Positions 15,445 to 23,849 of a stretch of 64,000 bases of DNA are shown piece by piece (the stretch's first letter is position 1; each line of letters opens with the position of its first letter). Below the pieces are notes generated by a model, which worked only from the letters and a program-made list of their open reading frames with translations, made no database searches and was not told where the DNA came from. A program made the position numbers and the translations under genes. The DNA comes from Leadbetterella sp964423865 (GTDB taxonomy: Bacteria; Bacteroidota; Bacteroidia; Cytophagales; Spirosomataceae), in the NCBI GenBank assembly GCA_964423865.1, contig CAYRGN010000005.1:56138-120137 (forward strand), given 5' to 3'.

Positions 15445-15876
15445 CTATTTGAGTTTTTTGACATCGTATCTGGTCTCCTGAATAATCTGTAGATGGTGAT
15501 TGTTAAGCACCTTCTTGAGCTGCTTATCATGCTCCACTGAGGCCTGGATTTCACGCACGTTCAGATCAACTACACAGTATTTATCTGCCACATGCATGGC
15601 GATATCCTGACGGGCTTTTGGCTCAAGAGGTTTGCCGGATCGCGTATCAATCACCTTATGGGGATTGAGGGCTAATTTCACTACGGCTTCGGCTTCAGGG
15701 AGCTCCCAGGAGCCATCCTGAAACTGTTCGTCAAAGACACTATTGCAAAGGGCTGTGAGCTCTTCTTTAAGCTTGTCTTTTTCGTCCTTAGCGTCTTTTT
15801 CGATCTTGTCAAGTGCCAGGATTTTAAAGGCATATTTTGCCGCTAAATCCTGTGCTGTTTCTGTTTTCTTTGTCAT
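15445..15876 (-). CDS. Hypothetical early protein in the Gam-like position
   Basis: 143 residues. A charged coiled-coil-like N-terminal part (ALDKIEKDAKDEKDKLKEEL) precedes a beta-containing centre (EAVVKLALNPHKVID) and a C-terminal KYCVVDLN segment. The layout of long helices plus a small beta unit and the place after MuB resemble the Mu host-nuclease inhibitor Gam. No diagnostic motif confirms this. It starts 12 bases after the previous stop. Confidence 0.6.
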   Translation of the reverse strand: MTKKTETAQDLAAKYAFKILALDKIEKDAKDEKDKLKEELTALCNSVFDEQFQDGSWELPEAEAVVKLALNPHKVIDTRSGKPLEPKARQDIAMHVADKYCVVDLNVREIQASVEHDKQLKKVLNNHHLQIIQETRYDVKKLK

Positions 15877-15888
15877 GATATGTATGTT

Positions 15889-16110
15889 TTAAAGTGACTG
15901 TTTTAAATAGCCTATTTCGGCTTCAATTTCGTACCTGGCGTCATTGGCCACTTCGATGATTTCAGCCTCTGAAAGCTGGTCTATATGAGTTTTGTTAATG
16001 ACTCCACTTTCAGTGATTTCATGGCTATATGACCTTAACTCATCATTAAAGCTGAAGTACATGCTGAGGTAAACTTTGGCTTCACGAACGGTAGTAATAG
16101 GTTTGCTCAT
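15889..16110 (-). CDS. Small hypothetical early protein
   Basis: 73 residues, acidic and helical (VREAKVYLSMYFSFND, LSEAEIIEVANDARYEI). It begins 2 bases after the upstream stop, so it is part of the early operon. Function unknown. Confidence 0.6.
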   Translation of the reverse strand: MSKPITTVREAKVYLSMYFSFNDELRSYSHEITESGVINKTHIDQLSEAEIIEVANDARYEIEAEIGYLKQSL

Positions 16111-16112
16111 GA

Positions 16113-16409
16113 TTAATTTGCATTTGGGTTATGAAGTATCTCAGCGATGACGTCAGGGTCTTCTGAGAGATTATTTAACAAGGCTATGGCCAGTTCCGGC
16201 TGAGTCATGATAACAGAGATCAGAAAGTGAGCCACAACGTTCGGGTCTCCGGTATAGCTGAAACGTACATTTGGCTCAGTTTCCTGAACACTTACGGTGA
16301 GTAACAGGGCGTGTTCAGAGCAACCCTTTTCAACTGTATCAGGCCAGGCTACTGCATCATTTTTGGTGCGAAAAAGCTCCGGAAATTTGGAGATAAATTC
16401 AAAAGGCAT
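16113..16409 (-). CDS. Hypothetical early protein after MuB
   Basis: 98 residues from the ATG at 16409 (MPFEFISKFPELF), one base after the MuB stop. An ATG at 16436 would overlap MuB by 26 bases and add nine residues. The body has a Cys-His pair (KGCSEHALLLTV), a beta region and an acidic helical C-terminus. I do not recognise it. Confidence 0.6.
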   Translation of the reverse strand: MPFEFISKFPELFRTKNDAVAWPDTVEKGCSEHALLLTVSVQETEPNVRFSYTGDPNVVAHFLISVIMTQPELAIALLNNLSEDPDVIAEILHNPNAN

Positions 16410-16410
16410 A

Positions 16411-17388
16411 TCAGTTAAGAATTGAGGGTTGAACATTGGAAATCTTAAGGTTTTCACTTGCGGCTGGAGTGACAAAAGAGGACGTTTTAAGTTCACGCTG
16501 AACAATACGTTTCAGGCGGCGTAGGTCTGAAATAACCTCAAGATATTTGCCGTTGATGAGCCTGTCTTTGGGCTCGCATTCCCGCCAGATTTTGGAGATA
16601 GTTCCCGAATCTGAAATGCCATTAGCAGCACAAATGTTAATGCAATCTTTTTCGGAAATGCCGTGCAGATGTACAAACTTTCTGCCCAGGCGGGAGTCTA
16701 TTTCATCATAGCCTTTAGAGGCTTTCAGAACGCCGCGCTTGATTTCCTTTTCGAGGTTATCGGTGCCACATATTACGAGTCCGCATTCGTCTTCCAGGTT
16801 ATTGTAAAAATGGATAATGAAACGTAGTGCTGATGGGCGGAGCTTGTCAGCTTCGTCTAAGATCAGAAGCGGCTGACCAATGGCCGCCCGCTCTTTTAAA
16901 GCGGAAATAATGAGGTTTCCGATTCGGAGACAGTTACCCGTGAAGTCTGTTAAACCAAGCGACTGAGCCAAGGCAGATAAGAACTGTTTCTTTGTCCATT
17001 CTTCGCACTGGAGGACAAACACCATATTGGTTTCGTCTTCACGTTTATAGGAAGCAATCCCCGCGGTTTTTCCGGAACCTGCCTTTTCACTTATGGCAAT
17101 AAACATGGACTCTTCCTGAGCAAGTTTAAGCACACTGGCCATCAGCCGGGAATTTGTAGTTTCAACCAGTTTCCACTCGCGTTTCTGAAAGGTGAATCCG
17201 AGTGCTTTACCCACCTTAACCCACATGGTGTCTTTTACCAATGGCCACCGTTCAGGGTTTTTCATTTGGTTAGTAATGGTAGCTATGGCTACCCCTACTT
17301 TTGTGGCCACTTTAGAGTAAGACCCGAGTATGTCTTTTTCCCTTTCTATAAGGTTTAAAATAGCCTGCTTTTGAGTTTGATTTATCAT
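16411..17388 (-). CDS. MuB-like AAA+ transposition protein
   Basis: 325 residues. An N-terminal HTH-like part (residues about 18-45, YSKVATKVGVAIATITNQM) is followed by an AAA domain with Walker A AGSGKT (103-108) and Walker B LLILDEAD (174-181), then an arginine/sensor region (RLGRKFVHL). Mu B is an ATP-dependent DNA-binding protein that captures target DNA, activates MuA and gives target immunity. It directly follows the transposase gene with 4 bases between, as in Mu. Confidence 0.9.
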   Translation of the reverse strand: MINQTQKQAILNLIEREKDILGSYSKVATKVGVAIATITNQMKNPERWPLVKDTMWVKVGKALGFTFQKREWKLVETTNSRLMASVLKLAQEESMFIAISEKAGSGKTAGIASYKREDETNMVFVLQCEEWTKKQFLSALAQSLGLTDFTGNCLRIGNLIISALKERAAIGQPLLILDEADKLRPSALRFIIHFYNNLEDECGLVICGTDNLEKEIKRGVLKASKGYDEIDSRLGRKFVHLHGISEKDCINICAANGISDSGTISKIWRECEPKDRLINGKYLEVISDLRRLKRIVQRELKTSSFVTPAASENLKISNVQPSILN

Positions 17389-17392
17389 GGTA

Positions 17393-19477
17393 TCAGAGTT
17401 GGTTTAGAATGTTTGATAATGGGTCTTCGGTCATCAGCCGGGAACTATCTGGTATCCGCTTTGACACCTGGTCTTTTTTCTTGGAAGGCGCGCTTTCTAC
17501 CGAAACCGGTACAGTATTACGCCAGTAGCCCGCCATAGCTGAAGACTCAGCCAGTTCGGCATTTTGTTTCGGGATCAGATGGCTGATACTGATTCCGAGG
17601 ATATCATCAGAGCAGGCGGCTGTAGTTTCTTCCAGCTCGGCTTTTAATCTGCTTTTAAGTACTTTCTGTTTTTCCTTCTCTATAGCCAGTTTGCCATATT
17701 CCGGATTAGGGCCATAGAGCTGTGGAGCCTGGAAGTTTTGAACGGTGTTTAGGAAGGTGCCGTACAATGAATCAAACAGCATGACTTCACTCATATCGGC
17801 CGCATCAAAGCGAACCAGAACAGTAGTATGATTACGAATGATGTTATAGTATTTTTCATCCGTGAGCATGTACACATATTGCTGGCGGTTGACTTCTATC
17901 TGCACGGAGTAGTTACGAATGGTGACTTTCCTGGTAGCCCAGAATAGCTCAGAAATATCCCAGCTTTCTACCGGTATAGTGTTGGGCTTTTCGGTGTCAC
18001 TGTCATGCAGCTCTATCGGACTTTGGTTAATGGTGCGGTATCTTTTAGAGTACAGATTTATCGGCGTGTAATTATAGGTAAGAACTACCTCGTTTTCCTG
18101 CCTCCAGGCATCCTCCCAACTGAAGCCTGAAGCCTTCAGCTCTTTGTGGACACGAGCCAGATATTCGGCTGTAGGACGTGCATAATTACGACTTGATTTG
18201 ATACCCTGACCAACCCAGATATGACGGTCTGATTCAAAGACGCTTTGAAGGGTACCGAAAGCCCGCTCTAAATGTGCTTTTCCGGAGGACACCGAAGTTT
18301 TGGTAAGCTTGCAGCCTTTATTACGGAGGGCTTCAAAAAGCCTTTCTGTCTCATCAGAATTATGACCAGGGAAACGGTCATGTCGTAATTCGAACGGCAA
18401 ATAACCGGATAAGGTTACGGCCATTTTTAGGGCCTCCCTATACATAAGGCCGGACTCGGAGAGACCGAATGCCCAGCCGAGGAAAGCACCGGAATAGACA
18501 TCCCTTACAGCTACAATATATAGGTACTCCAGTTTGTTTGCAGTGGAGAACGGCTGAAGCTGAACCCTGGTACCGTCCATTTCCCAACAGTCGCCGCTGT
18601 ACATGGCTTTACCTGTGGGTATGTTAAAACGGAGAGCCGCCGCCGCTTTAGTATCTGAACCGTAACGCTGTAATGTGGTGAAGCTTCGCATCTCCGCCAC
18701 ATAGTTATAAATGGTAGACTCTGACGGTTTGCGTTTCTGCTCCCGAATGGCCAGAAATTGAACCTTCCGCACAATGTCTGCCACGGTGGGGTTCTTACCG
18801 GTGGTGAGCATCCGGGCCACGGCTCCTTTGATATAGGCGTGGTCTTCGCCCAGACGGTTTTCGTTGCCCATACGCGGCTGGGTAATCACTTCATCTATAG
18901 GTGTACCAGCGGCCAGCTCTTTAAGGGCCTCATGAATGTGACGAACCGAACACTTCATGTAGGAGTAGCCTTTAGGGAATAGGACATCTTTTTCTTCTGT
19001 AAGGTATTCCGATACCTCTTTGATAGGTTTACGATCAGAGAGGCTCAGGCCTTGCTGGTTATAGTAGATGTGTATGGCGGCCATACAGCTTGCTGCACGA
19101 GCCAGATACTTACGGGTCTTTTGGGTTTTACGTTCGTCTGCTCCCTGAGCGGAGGCATAGTAACGAAGGTAAGAGGCAAAATCATTATAGGCAGTAATAA
19201 CGGCGTCTATGATGCCGGTTTCTACCTTTGCAGGGATTTGGTTTAACCAGGTTTTAGGGTCTGCCCCCTGGCAGTAGAAGTCTGCAAGCTGCTTGCGGTA
19301 TTTGGGAAGCATTACCTTATATAATATAAGGGTACGGCGGAGATCATCCGGATCCTTGATGGTTTGCCAATGGTGTGAGCCGCGAGACAGTATATCCTTC
19401 AGGTACGAATAGGATAAACCACAGGCGTCTTGTACCTGGATGAGGGTCACGTATATGTCTCCGCCGATGAGCTTCAT
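17393..19477 (-). CDS. MuA-like DDE transposase
   Basis: 694 residues. N-terminal DNA-binding domains precede an RNase H-like core. The catalytic triad candidates are D301 (CWEMDGT), D367 (ELRHDRFPG) and E404 (KAHLERAFG). A beta-barrel-like part follows (NYSVQIEVNRQQY) and an alpha tail that would contact MuB. MuA pairs the phage ends, nicks and joins them to target DNA during integration and replicative transposition. Length is close to Mu A (663). Its start overlaps the preceding gene's stop by 4 bases. Confidence 0.95.
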   Translation of the reverse strand: MKLIGGDIYVTLIQVQDACGLSYSYLKDILSRGSHHWQTIKDPDDLRRTLILYKVMLPKYRKQLADFYCQGADPKTWLNQIPAKVETGIIDAVITAYNDFASYLRYYASAQGADERKTQKTRKYLARAASCMAAIHIYYNQQGLSLSDRKPIKEVSEYLTEEKDVLFPKGYSYMKCSVRHIHEALKELAAGTPIDEVITQPRMGNENRLGEDHAYIKGAVARMLTTGKNPTVADIVRKVQFLAIREQKRKPSESTIYNYVAEMRSFTTLQRYGSDTKAAAALRFNIPTGKAMYSGDCWEMDGTRVQLQPFSTANKLEYLYIVAVRDVYSGAFLGWAFGLSESGLMYREALKMAVTLSGYLPFELRHDRFPGHNSDETERLFEALRNKGCKLTKTSVSSGKAHLERAFGTLQSVFESDRHIWVGQGIKSSRNYARPTAEYLARVHKELKASGFSWEDAWRQENEVVLTYNYTPINLYSKRYRTINQSPIELHDSDTEKPNTIPVESWDISELFWATRKVTIRNYSVQIEVNRQQYVYMLTDEKYYNIIRNHTTVLVRFDAADMSEVMLFDSLYGTFLNTVQNFQAPQLYGPNPEYGKLAIEKEKQKVLKSRLKAELEETTAACSDDILGISISHLIPKQNAELAESSAMAGYWRNTVPVSVESAPSKKKDQVSKRIPDSSRLMTEDPLSNILNQL

Positions 19478-19974
19478 GCTTTCGCCTTAAGGGCTTTGAT
19501 TTTTGTGGTGCGGGTAGGTTCTGCGTTTTTTGCAGAAAGTTGGTCTGAGAGGAACTGGATACGGGATTCCTGTTCGCTGATTTTACTCAGGTGGCGGGAG
19601 TTATCTTTTACCAGATCATTGAACTGATCCACCCGGCGATTAAGCTCATTGGTGAGGTTTGTGATGTTTTTGTTTGCTTTATCTACCACCGTTTCAGCAT
19701 GGCGAACCTCTTGGGCAGAATTCTCCAGGTTCTTTTTTAGCTGGGCTATCTCTGCATCACGGGTTTTGATCTGGTGTTTATACTCAGCTTCGTTGTCTCT
19801 TAAAATTCGCTCTGCCTCCCTGAGGGTGTTTATGCTAGTATTGGCTTTGGCTAATTGCCTCTGGTAGTCATCTACCAGGGCGGTTTTGTAGTTCAGGTCT
19901 TTGTTTAGGGCAGAGATTTCTGCTCTGTGCTGTTTGGCCTCCCGGCCGGTGATTCGATCAAAAAAGGTTTTCAT
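19474..19974 (-). CDS. Coiled-coil protein upstream of the transposase
   Basis: 166 residues from ATG 19974 (MKTFFDRITGREAKQH); a longer frame to 20091 overlaps the antirepressor gene and is less likely. Almost the whole chain is heptad-like coiled coil (residues about 15-140). It ends with the ATGA overlap to the transposase, so the two are coupled. Function unknown; it may be a structural or regulatory partner of the transpososome (inference). Confidence 0.75.
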   Translation of the reverse strand: MKTFFDRITGREAKQHRAEISALNKDLNYKTALVDDYQRQLAKANTSINTLREAERILRDNEAEYKHQIKTRDAEIAQLKKNLENSAQEVRHAETVVDKANKNITNLTNELNRRVDQFNDLVKDNSRHLSKISEQESRIQFLSDQLSAKNAEPTRTTKIKALKAKA

Positions 19975-19984
19975 ATAACGGAAT

Positions 19985-20722
19985 TTAATTTTGGTTACCG
20001 GAGGCTTTGGTGTTAAGAAAATTGAAAGGAAACTCTGGTGCATCAGGAGTTGTGGACTCAGCCTGATGCTGCCGCTGGGCTTTGAGTACACGAGAGGATG
20101 CTATGATGAGGTTCATGCCTGTTTGGGTACAGAACCAAGCTGGCTGAGTATTACCGAACAGTAGAATTTTGGCAGCCATTTTATTGCCAGAACGATTAAG
20201 CATTTTGGCGGTTTGTGTAGCATCTGTACGGCTGCCTATGGCGTTATTGATGTCATTAATACTGTGCCAGGTAAGGTCACCGATGGTGATCATACGTACG
20301 ACTTTGCCTTCAAGATTAGCAGAGGTATATGGGATGTGGTAGGCATCGATGTAGGTACCTTCTTCGCGGAATTTAGAATATGTGCCCTTTGGAGCTTCTG
20401 TAATAGATGAATGAAGTTGCCTGAGTTCTTTTTCTGCCTGGATAAAATAACGCCTGGCCTGACGACCTTTTTCTGATCGCTGAAGCATGGAGATTTCTTT
20501 GGCGGTGTCTAAGGTGAGTGCGTAATCTGATTTAGGACGTCCTCCTGAACTTTTCGCCAAAATTGGCGAAAAGTCTTTTTCTGCTTCAAAACCGTATTCA
20601 AACATTTGTTTGCACCAGTTTGTAAAATCCCTTCCTACATTTAAAAATCTGTGTAGGTCACGAGCTGAAACGGCAAGCTCTCCGGATGTGGAGGCTGTAA
20701 TAGGTATTAATTGATTGTCCAT
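19985..20722 (-). CDS. AntA/AntB-type antirepressor
   Basis: 245 residues from ATG 20722 (MDNQLIPIT). An upstream ATG at 20770 would overlap the HTH gene. The AntA pattern is clear: VSARDLHRFLNVGRDFTNWCKQMFEYGF, an FSPILAKSSGGRPKSDYALTLD-TAKEISM core and RSEKGRQARRYFIQAEKEL. A C-terminal region of about 120 residues carries a second conserved unit. AntA domains in temperate phages counter repressors and favour lytic growth. Placement between the Ner-like gene and the transposase fits control of the lysis-lysogeny choice. Confidence 0.88.
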   Translation of the reverse strand: MDNQLIPITASTSGELAVSARDLHRFLNVGRDFTNWCKQMFEYGFEAEKDFSPILAKSSGGRPKSDYALTLDTAKEISMLQRSEKGRQARRYFIQAEKELRQLHSSITEAPKGTYSKFREEGTYIDAYHIPYTSANLEGKVVRMITIGDLTWHSINDINNAIGSRTDATQTAKMLNRSGNKMAAKILLFGNTQPAWFCTQTGMNLIIASSRVLKAQRQHQAESTTPDAPEFPFNFLNTKASGNQN

Positions 20723-20735
20723 GATATAGAATTGA

Positions 20736-20948
20736 TTAGTTTTTAAAATGACGTTTATTGAACTGGGCAACTATTTGAGCCGCTTTGATAACTTCTTGGT
20801 TCTTCCTGCGTCGGTACACAAGAGTATCTACTACAGTAGCCCTGGATAGTCCTGACATAGCAGCTATCTTAACATAATCCCCGTGTTTAAATGTGCCTTC
20901 AGGGAATAAGGGGTTACGAGAGTTAGGATTGTTAGATGTTTCGGCCAT
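20736..20948 (-). CDS. Ner-like small HTH regulator
   Basis: 70 residues. The centre reads as an HTH (HGDYVKIAAMSGLSRATVVDTLVY) followed by a basic stretch (RRRKNQEVIKAA). As the first leftward gene opposite a repressor-like gene it corresponds to Mu ner, which shuts down early transcription. Function is inferred from position and HTH. Confidence 0.7.
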   Translation of the reverse strand: MAETSNNPNSRNPLFPEGTFKHGDYVKIAAMSGLSRATVVDTLVYRRRKNQEVIKAAQIVAQFNKRHFKN

Positions 20949-20985
20949 ATATTTGTGTCGTTAATTTGAATGACAACACAAACCT

Positions 20986-21005
20986 AAATATCGAATTCGA
21001 TATTT
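20986..21005. promoter_or_regulatory. Early-region operator palindrome
   Basis: A perfect 20-bp palindrome centred on CGAATTCG lies in the 97-bp divergent spacer between the Ner-like and repressor-like genes. A second, looser element (ATATTTTTCGATAGAAAATAT region, about 21009-21030) shares the TTCGATA half-site. Both are likely binding sites for one of the two HTH regulators. Confidence 0.65.
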
Positions 21006-21045
21006 ACAATATTTTTCGATAGAAAATATAATATTTTATATTTAA

Positions 21046-21399
21046 ATGGCCATAAAGGAAAAAAAGCCGGAGGATTATGCTATTAATGTTAGAATAGTTA
21101 ATTTACTTAGATACCTTACTCCGGATGGAATGACGTTAAAGCAAAAAGATTTTGCAGACCTAATTGGGGTTTTACCTGCACGTATGAATCACGTTTTCAA
21201 GTTTCAAAATAGGCCTGATGCAATTTTTTTGGAAAAATTGGCCAAGGCTTATCCTACACTTAATTGTCGATATTTATTGACTGCTGAGTTACCGATCGAA
21301 ATTGATGGTTACGAAAAGTTGTATTTGGATTCTCTCCAAAGAATAAAAGAATTAGAAGCGGAACTCCAAGTTTGCAGAGAAGGGGAAAAAGGCCTCTAA
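21046..21399 (+). CDS. Repressor-like HTH protein
   Basis: 117 residues. An XRE-like HTH occupies residues about 30-60 (MTLKQKDFADLIGVLPARMNHVF) and a C-terminal coiled coil (LQRIKELEAELQVC) probably dimerises it. It is divergent from the early operon with palindromic operators between. This makes it the best candidate for the lysogeny repressor (Mu c analogue). A host-like XRE regulator carried as cargo is the alternative. Confidence 0.75.
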   Translation: MAIKEKKPEDYAINVRIVNLLRYLTPDGMTLKQKDFADLIGVLPARMNHVFKFQNRPDAIFLEKLAKAYPTLNCRYLLTAELPIEIDGYEKLYLDSLQRIKELEAELQVCREGEKGL

Positions 21400-21403
21400 A
21401 ACA

Positions 21404-21431
21404 AAGAAAGGGAGCCCACGCTCCCTTCTTT
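21404..21431. terminator. Bidirectional terminator
   Basis: GGGAGC-CCAC-GCTCCC stem (21410-21425) with flanking AAAGAAA and TTCTTT runs. It sits between the convergent repressor-like gene and TM2 gene and serves both. Confidence 0.85.
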
Positions 21432-21436
21432 ATTTC

Positions 21437-21754
21437 TTAAATCAAGCGCCTTTTTCGAGCTTCAAACTCTTCGGCGGTTATGATGCCCTTTTCCTTTAGG
21501 CCGTGGAGTTTCTCAAGTTCATCTGCCGTGCCGGTCACCGAAATACCCTGACCATTATTATACTTTAGGTTAAAGGTATTGTCATCCATTGTGAGAAACA
21601 AGATGAATTCCACAAATGCAATTATGGCCGGTACAAGTGTCCAGCAAAAGAGAAGGTATAAAAAACCCTGCGCTGTTTTACCCAGATAAAACTTGTGAAC
21701 ACCGAAACCGCCTAAGAAGAAGGCCAGCAGAGCTGCTGAGGTTTTGTTTTTCAT
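21437..21754 (-). CDS. TM2-domain protein with SHOCT tail
   Basis: 105 residues from ATG 21754 (MKNKTSAALL); a start at 21787 is possible. The TM2 domain shows AFFLGGFGVHKFYLGKTAQGF and a second hydrophobic segment (WTLVPAIIAFVEFILFL). The C-terminus is a SHOCT-like motif (KLHGLKEKGIITAEEFEARKRRLI). Such proteins are common in host genomes and have no settled role. In a prophage, next to the repressor and outside the structural operons, it is likely cargo expressed in the lysogen (inference). Confidence 0.85.
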   Translation of the reverse strand: MKNKTSAALLAFFLGGFGVHKFYLGKTAQGFLYLLFCWTLVPAIIAFVEFILFLTMDDNTFNLKYNNGQGISVTGTADELEKLHGLKEKGIITAEEFEARKRRLI

Positions 21755-21848
21755 ATCAGTAAATGGTTTATGGTTTAAAATTGACACAAGGTAGGTGATT
21801 TTTGTATATTTGCAATAAGTATATGCATTTTAATAAGTTACTAACCCT

Positions 21849-22577
21849 ATGAGACCACTATTACACCTTTTAGCACTCCTGCTTTCTATATCTTGTATTG
21901 CTCAAAAGAAGCCAATTGTTATTCGTGATACGGTTGAGATAGCTGTCATGAGTAAGAACAGTAAAGATGATATAATAGAGAAACAGAAAGAGTTTTTAAT
22001 AACGGCAACCGATCAACTAGAGAAAGGTTATACCGCAGGATATATAGTAGTAAGCGTAATTATTGCGGTTTTTGGTTTAATCATAGCAATCTTGACAGGA
22101 TGGGGGTTTATTATTGTACATAGGTTTAAAAAGCAAAAGAACGCGCTGATAAAGGAGTTCAAGGAAGATACTCAGAGCTTTAAAGCAGAAATTGAGTCAG
22201 ATTTCAAAAATAGCCTAGAAGAGAAAACAGGAGAGTTTTCCAGTCTTATAAGTAGTGTTGGGGTGGCCATAGAAGTACTATCTGCCTCAACTGATCCTCA
22301 GGTTTTAGATGTTATAAGGAGGCAACTAGATGAAAAAGGAGGAGTGATTTTGACGGGGACATCCCCACGTTCAATGGACAGTTACCAAGCCATTCTTAGA
22401 TGCTCTGGCCCTAATTGCATAAAAAAATTCTTCTCGACCACATTGAGCATGATAGATCAACGAAATATGCACACTAGAATAGCCGGAGGAAGGCCCCCTG
22501 TAGAGAGGACATGCCCACAATGTGGACATCGTAACTTATACTTTTCAAGACTTGCCGAGCCGCTACCTCGGGGATGA
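21849..22577 (+). CDS. Membrane protein with coiled coil and zinc-ribbon-like Cys pairs
   Basis: 242 residues. N-terminal signal (LLHLLALLLSISCIAQ), a transmembrane segment (about 66-90, YIVVSVIIAVFGLIIAILTG), a coiled-coil stretch, then Cys pairs CSGPNC and CPQC suggesting a metal site. I do not recognise the family. It is divergent from the TM2 gene in an AT-rich block between early and late modules, so it may be a lysogenic cargo gene, for example in superinfection exclusion (speculative). Confidence 0.7.
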   Translation: MRPLLHLLALLLSISCIAQKKPIVIRDTVEIAVMSKNSKDDIIEKQKEFLITATDQLEKGYTAGYIVVSVIIAVFGLIIAILTGWGFIIVHRFKKQKNALIKEFKEDTQSFKAEIESDFKNSLEEKTGEFSSLISSVGVAIEVLSASTDPQVLDVIRRQLDEKGGVILTGTSPRSMDSYQAILRCSGPNCIKKFFSTTLSMIDQRNMHTRIAGGRPPVERTCPQCGHRNLYFSRLAEPLPRG

Positions 22578-22627
22578 TATAACATTGGTGGATTTGAAAA
22601 GGAATTTTAGACTCCCGAGCGGGACTA

Positions 22628-22870
22628 TTATTTTGGAGAGAAAAATACCACCCGCCTCACATTCTCCAAAACCGCATAAATACCAACGCTGCTGTGAATA
22701 CTCTGGAGTAACAGTTCAGATTTGTACACCTGAATGTATTCCTGGTCAATGGCGATACGTAAACCTGCCACCTGAAAAGAACCATGACTGATTTCACCAG
22801 TATGATCTTCCCAGGTGGCCGTACAGTAATTGTGAAGCAAGACTAAATATGTGGCTGCATCACTCTGCAT
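22628..22870 (-). CDS. Small hypothetical phage protein
   Basis: 80 residues from ATG 22870 (MQSDAATYLVLLHNY), overlapping the stop of the previous gene by 11 bases. Beta-rich, no membrane segment. Last gene of the leftward late block. Function unknown. Confidence 0.5.
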   Translation of the reverse strand: MQSDAATYLVLLHNYCTATWEDHTGEISHGSFQVAGLRIAIDQEYIQVYKSELLLQSIHSSVGIYAVLENVRRVVFFSPK

Positions 22871-23036
22871 TATCAGTAGGTTTAAGTTCTGAAATGAGCC
22901 AGTTATATTCTTCAATCCACTCAACGGGTATGGACTGCAAAGCATCATAACGGGCGGCGATGGCCGTACATATTTCTTTGAAGCGGGCCTCTAACCAGAG
23001 TTTTTTGGGCTGAAGGCCGGTGGTCGGTTTTTCCAT
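22860..23036 (-). CDS. Short hypothetical phage protein
   Basis: 58 residues, MEKPTTGLQPKKLWLEARF followed by helices rich in Trp and Glu (VEWIEEYNWLI). It lies 52 bases after the previous gene and overlaps the next one. Similar short proteins with a KxLWLEARFxEI pattern occur in Bacteroidota prophages, but I know no function. Confidence 0.6.
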   Translation of the reverse strand: MEKPTTGLQPKKLWLEARFKEICTAIAARYDALQSIPVEWIEEYNWLISELKPTDNAE

Positions 23037-23088
23037 GTTTTAAATAAGTTTTAAAAGATAAATCAAAGGAAATAAAGTTTAATGAAGC

Positions 23089-23490
23089 CTATGGAGGCCG
23101 CGTCAATAAGATGTAGGTAAGGGTACCGATTACCGCGGATCCGGCGATACGTTCAACTACCATTCTCCGCTTGAGCTTTTTCAATAACCGGTTAACTTCT
23201 GTAAGGTTTATCTGTAGCTCTGACCGAATGGCCTGAAGCTCCGCTATGCTTAGCTCCTGAGTGTTCAGGAGGGTTTTGAGTGTTTGTATCTCCCGGAGGT
23301 TACTTTCAAGGGTTTCCAGGCTCCTTTCTTTTATGAGCTCCTTAGCCTGTAAACAAGTGGCTATCTGTAGCTCATAGAGGGCAAAGGCAGCGTTTATCTC
23401 TGTCTGAAGCCGGGTGAGCTGGAGGCGTAGGGAGTCACTGAGCGTATCGGCTCTAACTGACAAAAGGGTCAATATGATGAGTGCTTTCAT
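23089..23490 (-). CDS. Coiled-coil membrane protein, possible lysis/spanin partner
   Basis: 133 residues: N-terminal signal-like segment (MKALIILTLLSV), long helical coiled coil (residues 20-115) and a C-terminal hydrophobic segment (AGSAVIGTLTYILL). It overlaps the upstream gene by 4 bases. Two adjacent small membrane coiled-coil genes could be a spanin-like pair, but the order and topology are not classical. Confidence 0.6.
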   Translation of the reverse strand: MKALIILTLLSVRADTLSDSLRLQLTRLQTEINAAFALYELQIATCLQAKELIKERSLETLESNLREIQTLKTLLNTQELSIAELQAIRSELQINLTEVNRLLKKLKRRMVVERIAGSAVIGTLTYILLTRPP

Positions 23491-23849
23491 TTGTACTCCA
23501 GGTTATTGAAAATATTACGGAACATGGTTTCAATGGCCTGGCGTTTTCGTTGGATAGCCAGGGAGTTACTATCCAGCGATAGATTATAGGTGCTGTCCAG
23601 GGCCTTGATTTCCGTAATGGCCGCCTGGTTGTCTCCAGCCATCAAGTCAAGGGCACGGTACATCCGGCGGTTGATATCGTGTACTTTCTGAAGTTCCCGG
23701 CTCTGGGCTTTGACAAGCTGGAGGGCTTCAGAAGCCTCTCGTTTTGCTGACTCCGTATAGTCATTGCTGCGGCATTGCAATACAGTACTGGCTATAATGC
23801 AGAGTATGGCGATAAAGAGAAAAATTCGGTCTAATGTTTCGGTGTTCAT
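23487..23849 (-). CDS. Single-pass coiled-coil protein, possible inner spanin
   Basis: 120 residues: N-terminal transmembrane segment (IFLFIAILCIIASTVL), then periplasmic coiled coil (AKREASEALQLVKAQSRELQKV). This topology is that of an i-spanin. The overlap with the next coiled-coil gene supports a pair. Assignment is tentative. Confidence 0.6.
   Translation of the reverse strand: MNTETLDRIFLFIAILCIIASTVLQCRSNDYTESAKREASEALQLVKAQSRELQKVHDINRRMYRALDLMAGDNQAAITEIKALDSTYNLSLDSNSLAIQRKRQAIETMFRNIFNNLEYK

Noticed and set aside
22522..22791. Plus-strand 89-codon frame after the zinc-ribbon gene
   Set aside because: It overlaps the end of that gene and is antisense to the packed small minus-strand phage gene. 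No protein-like pattern.
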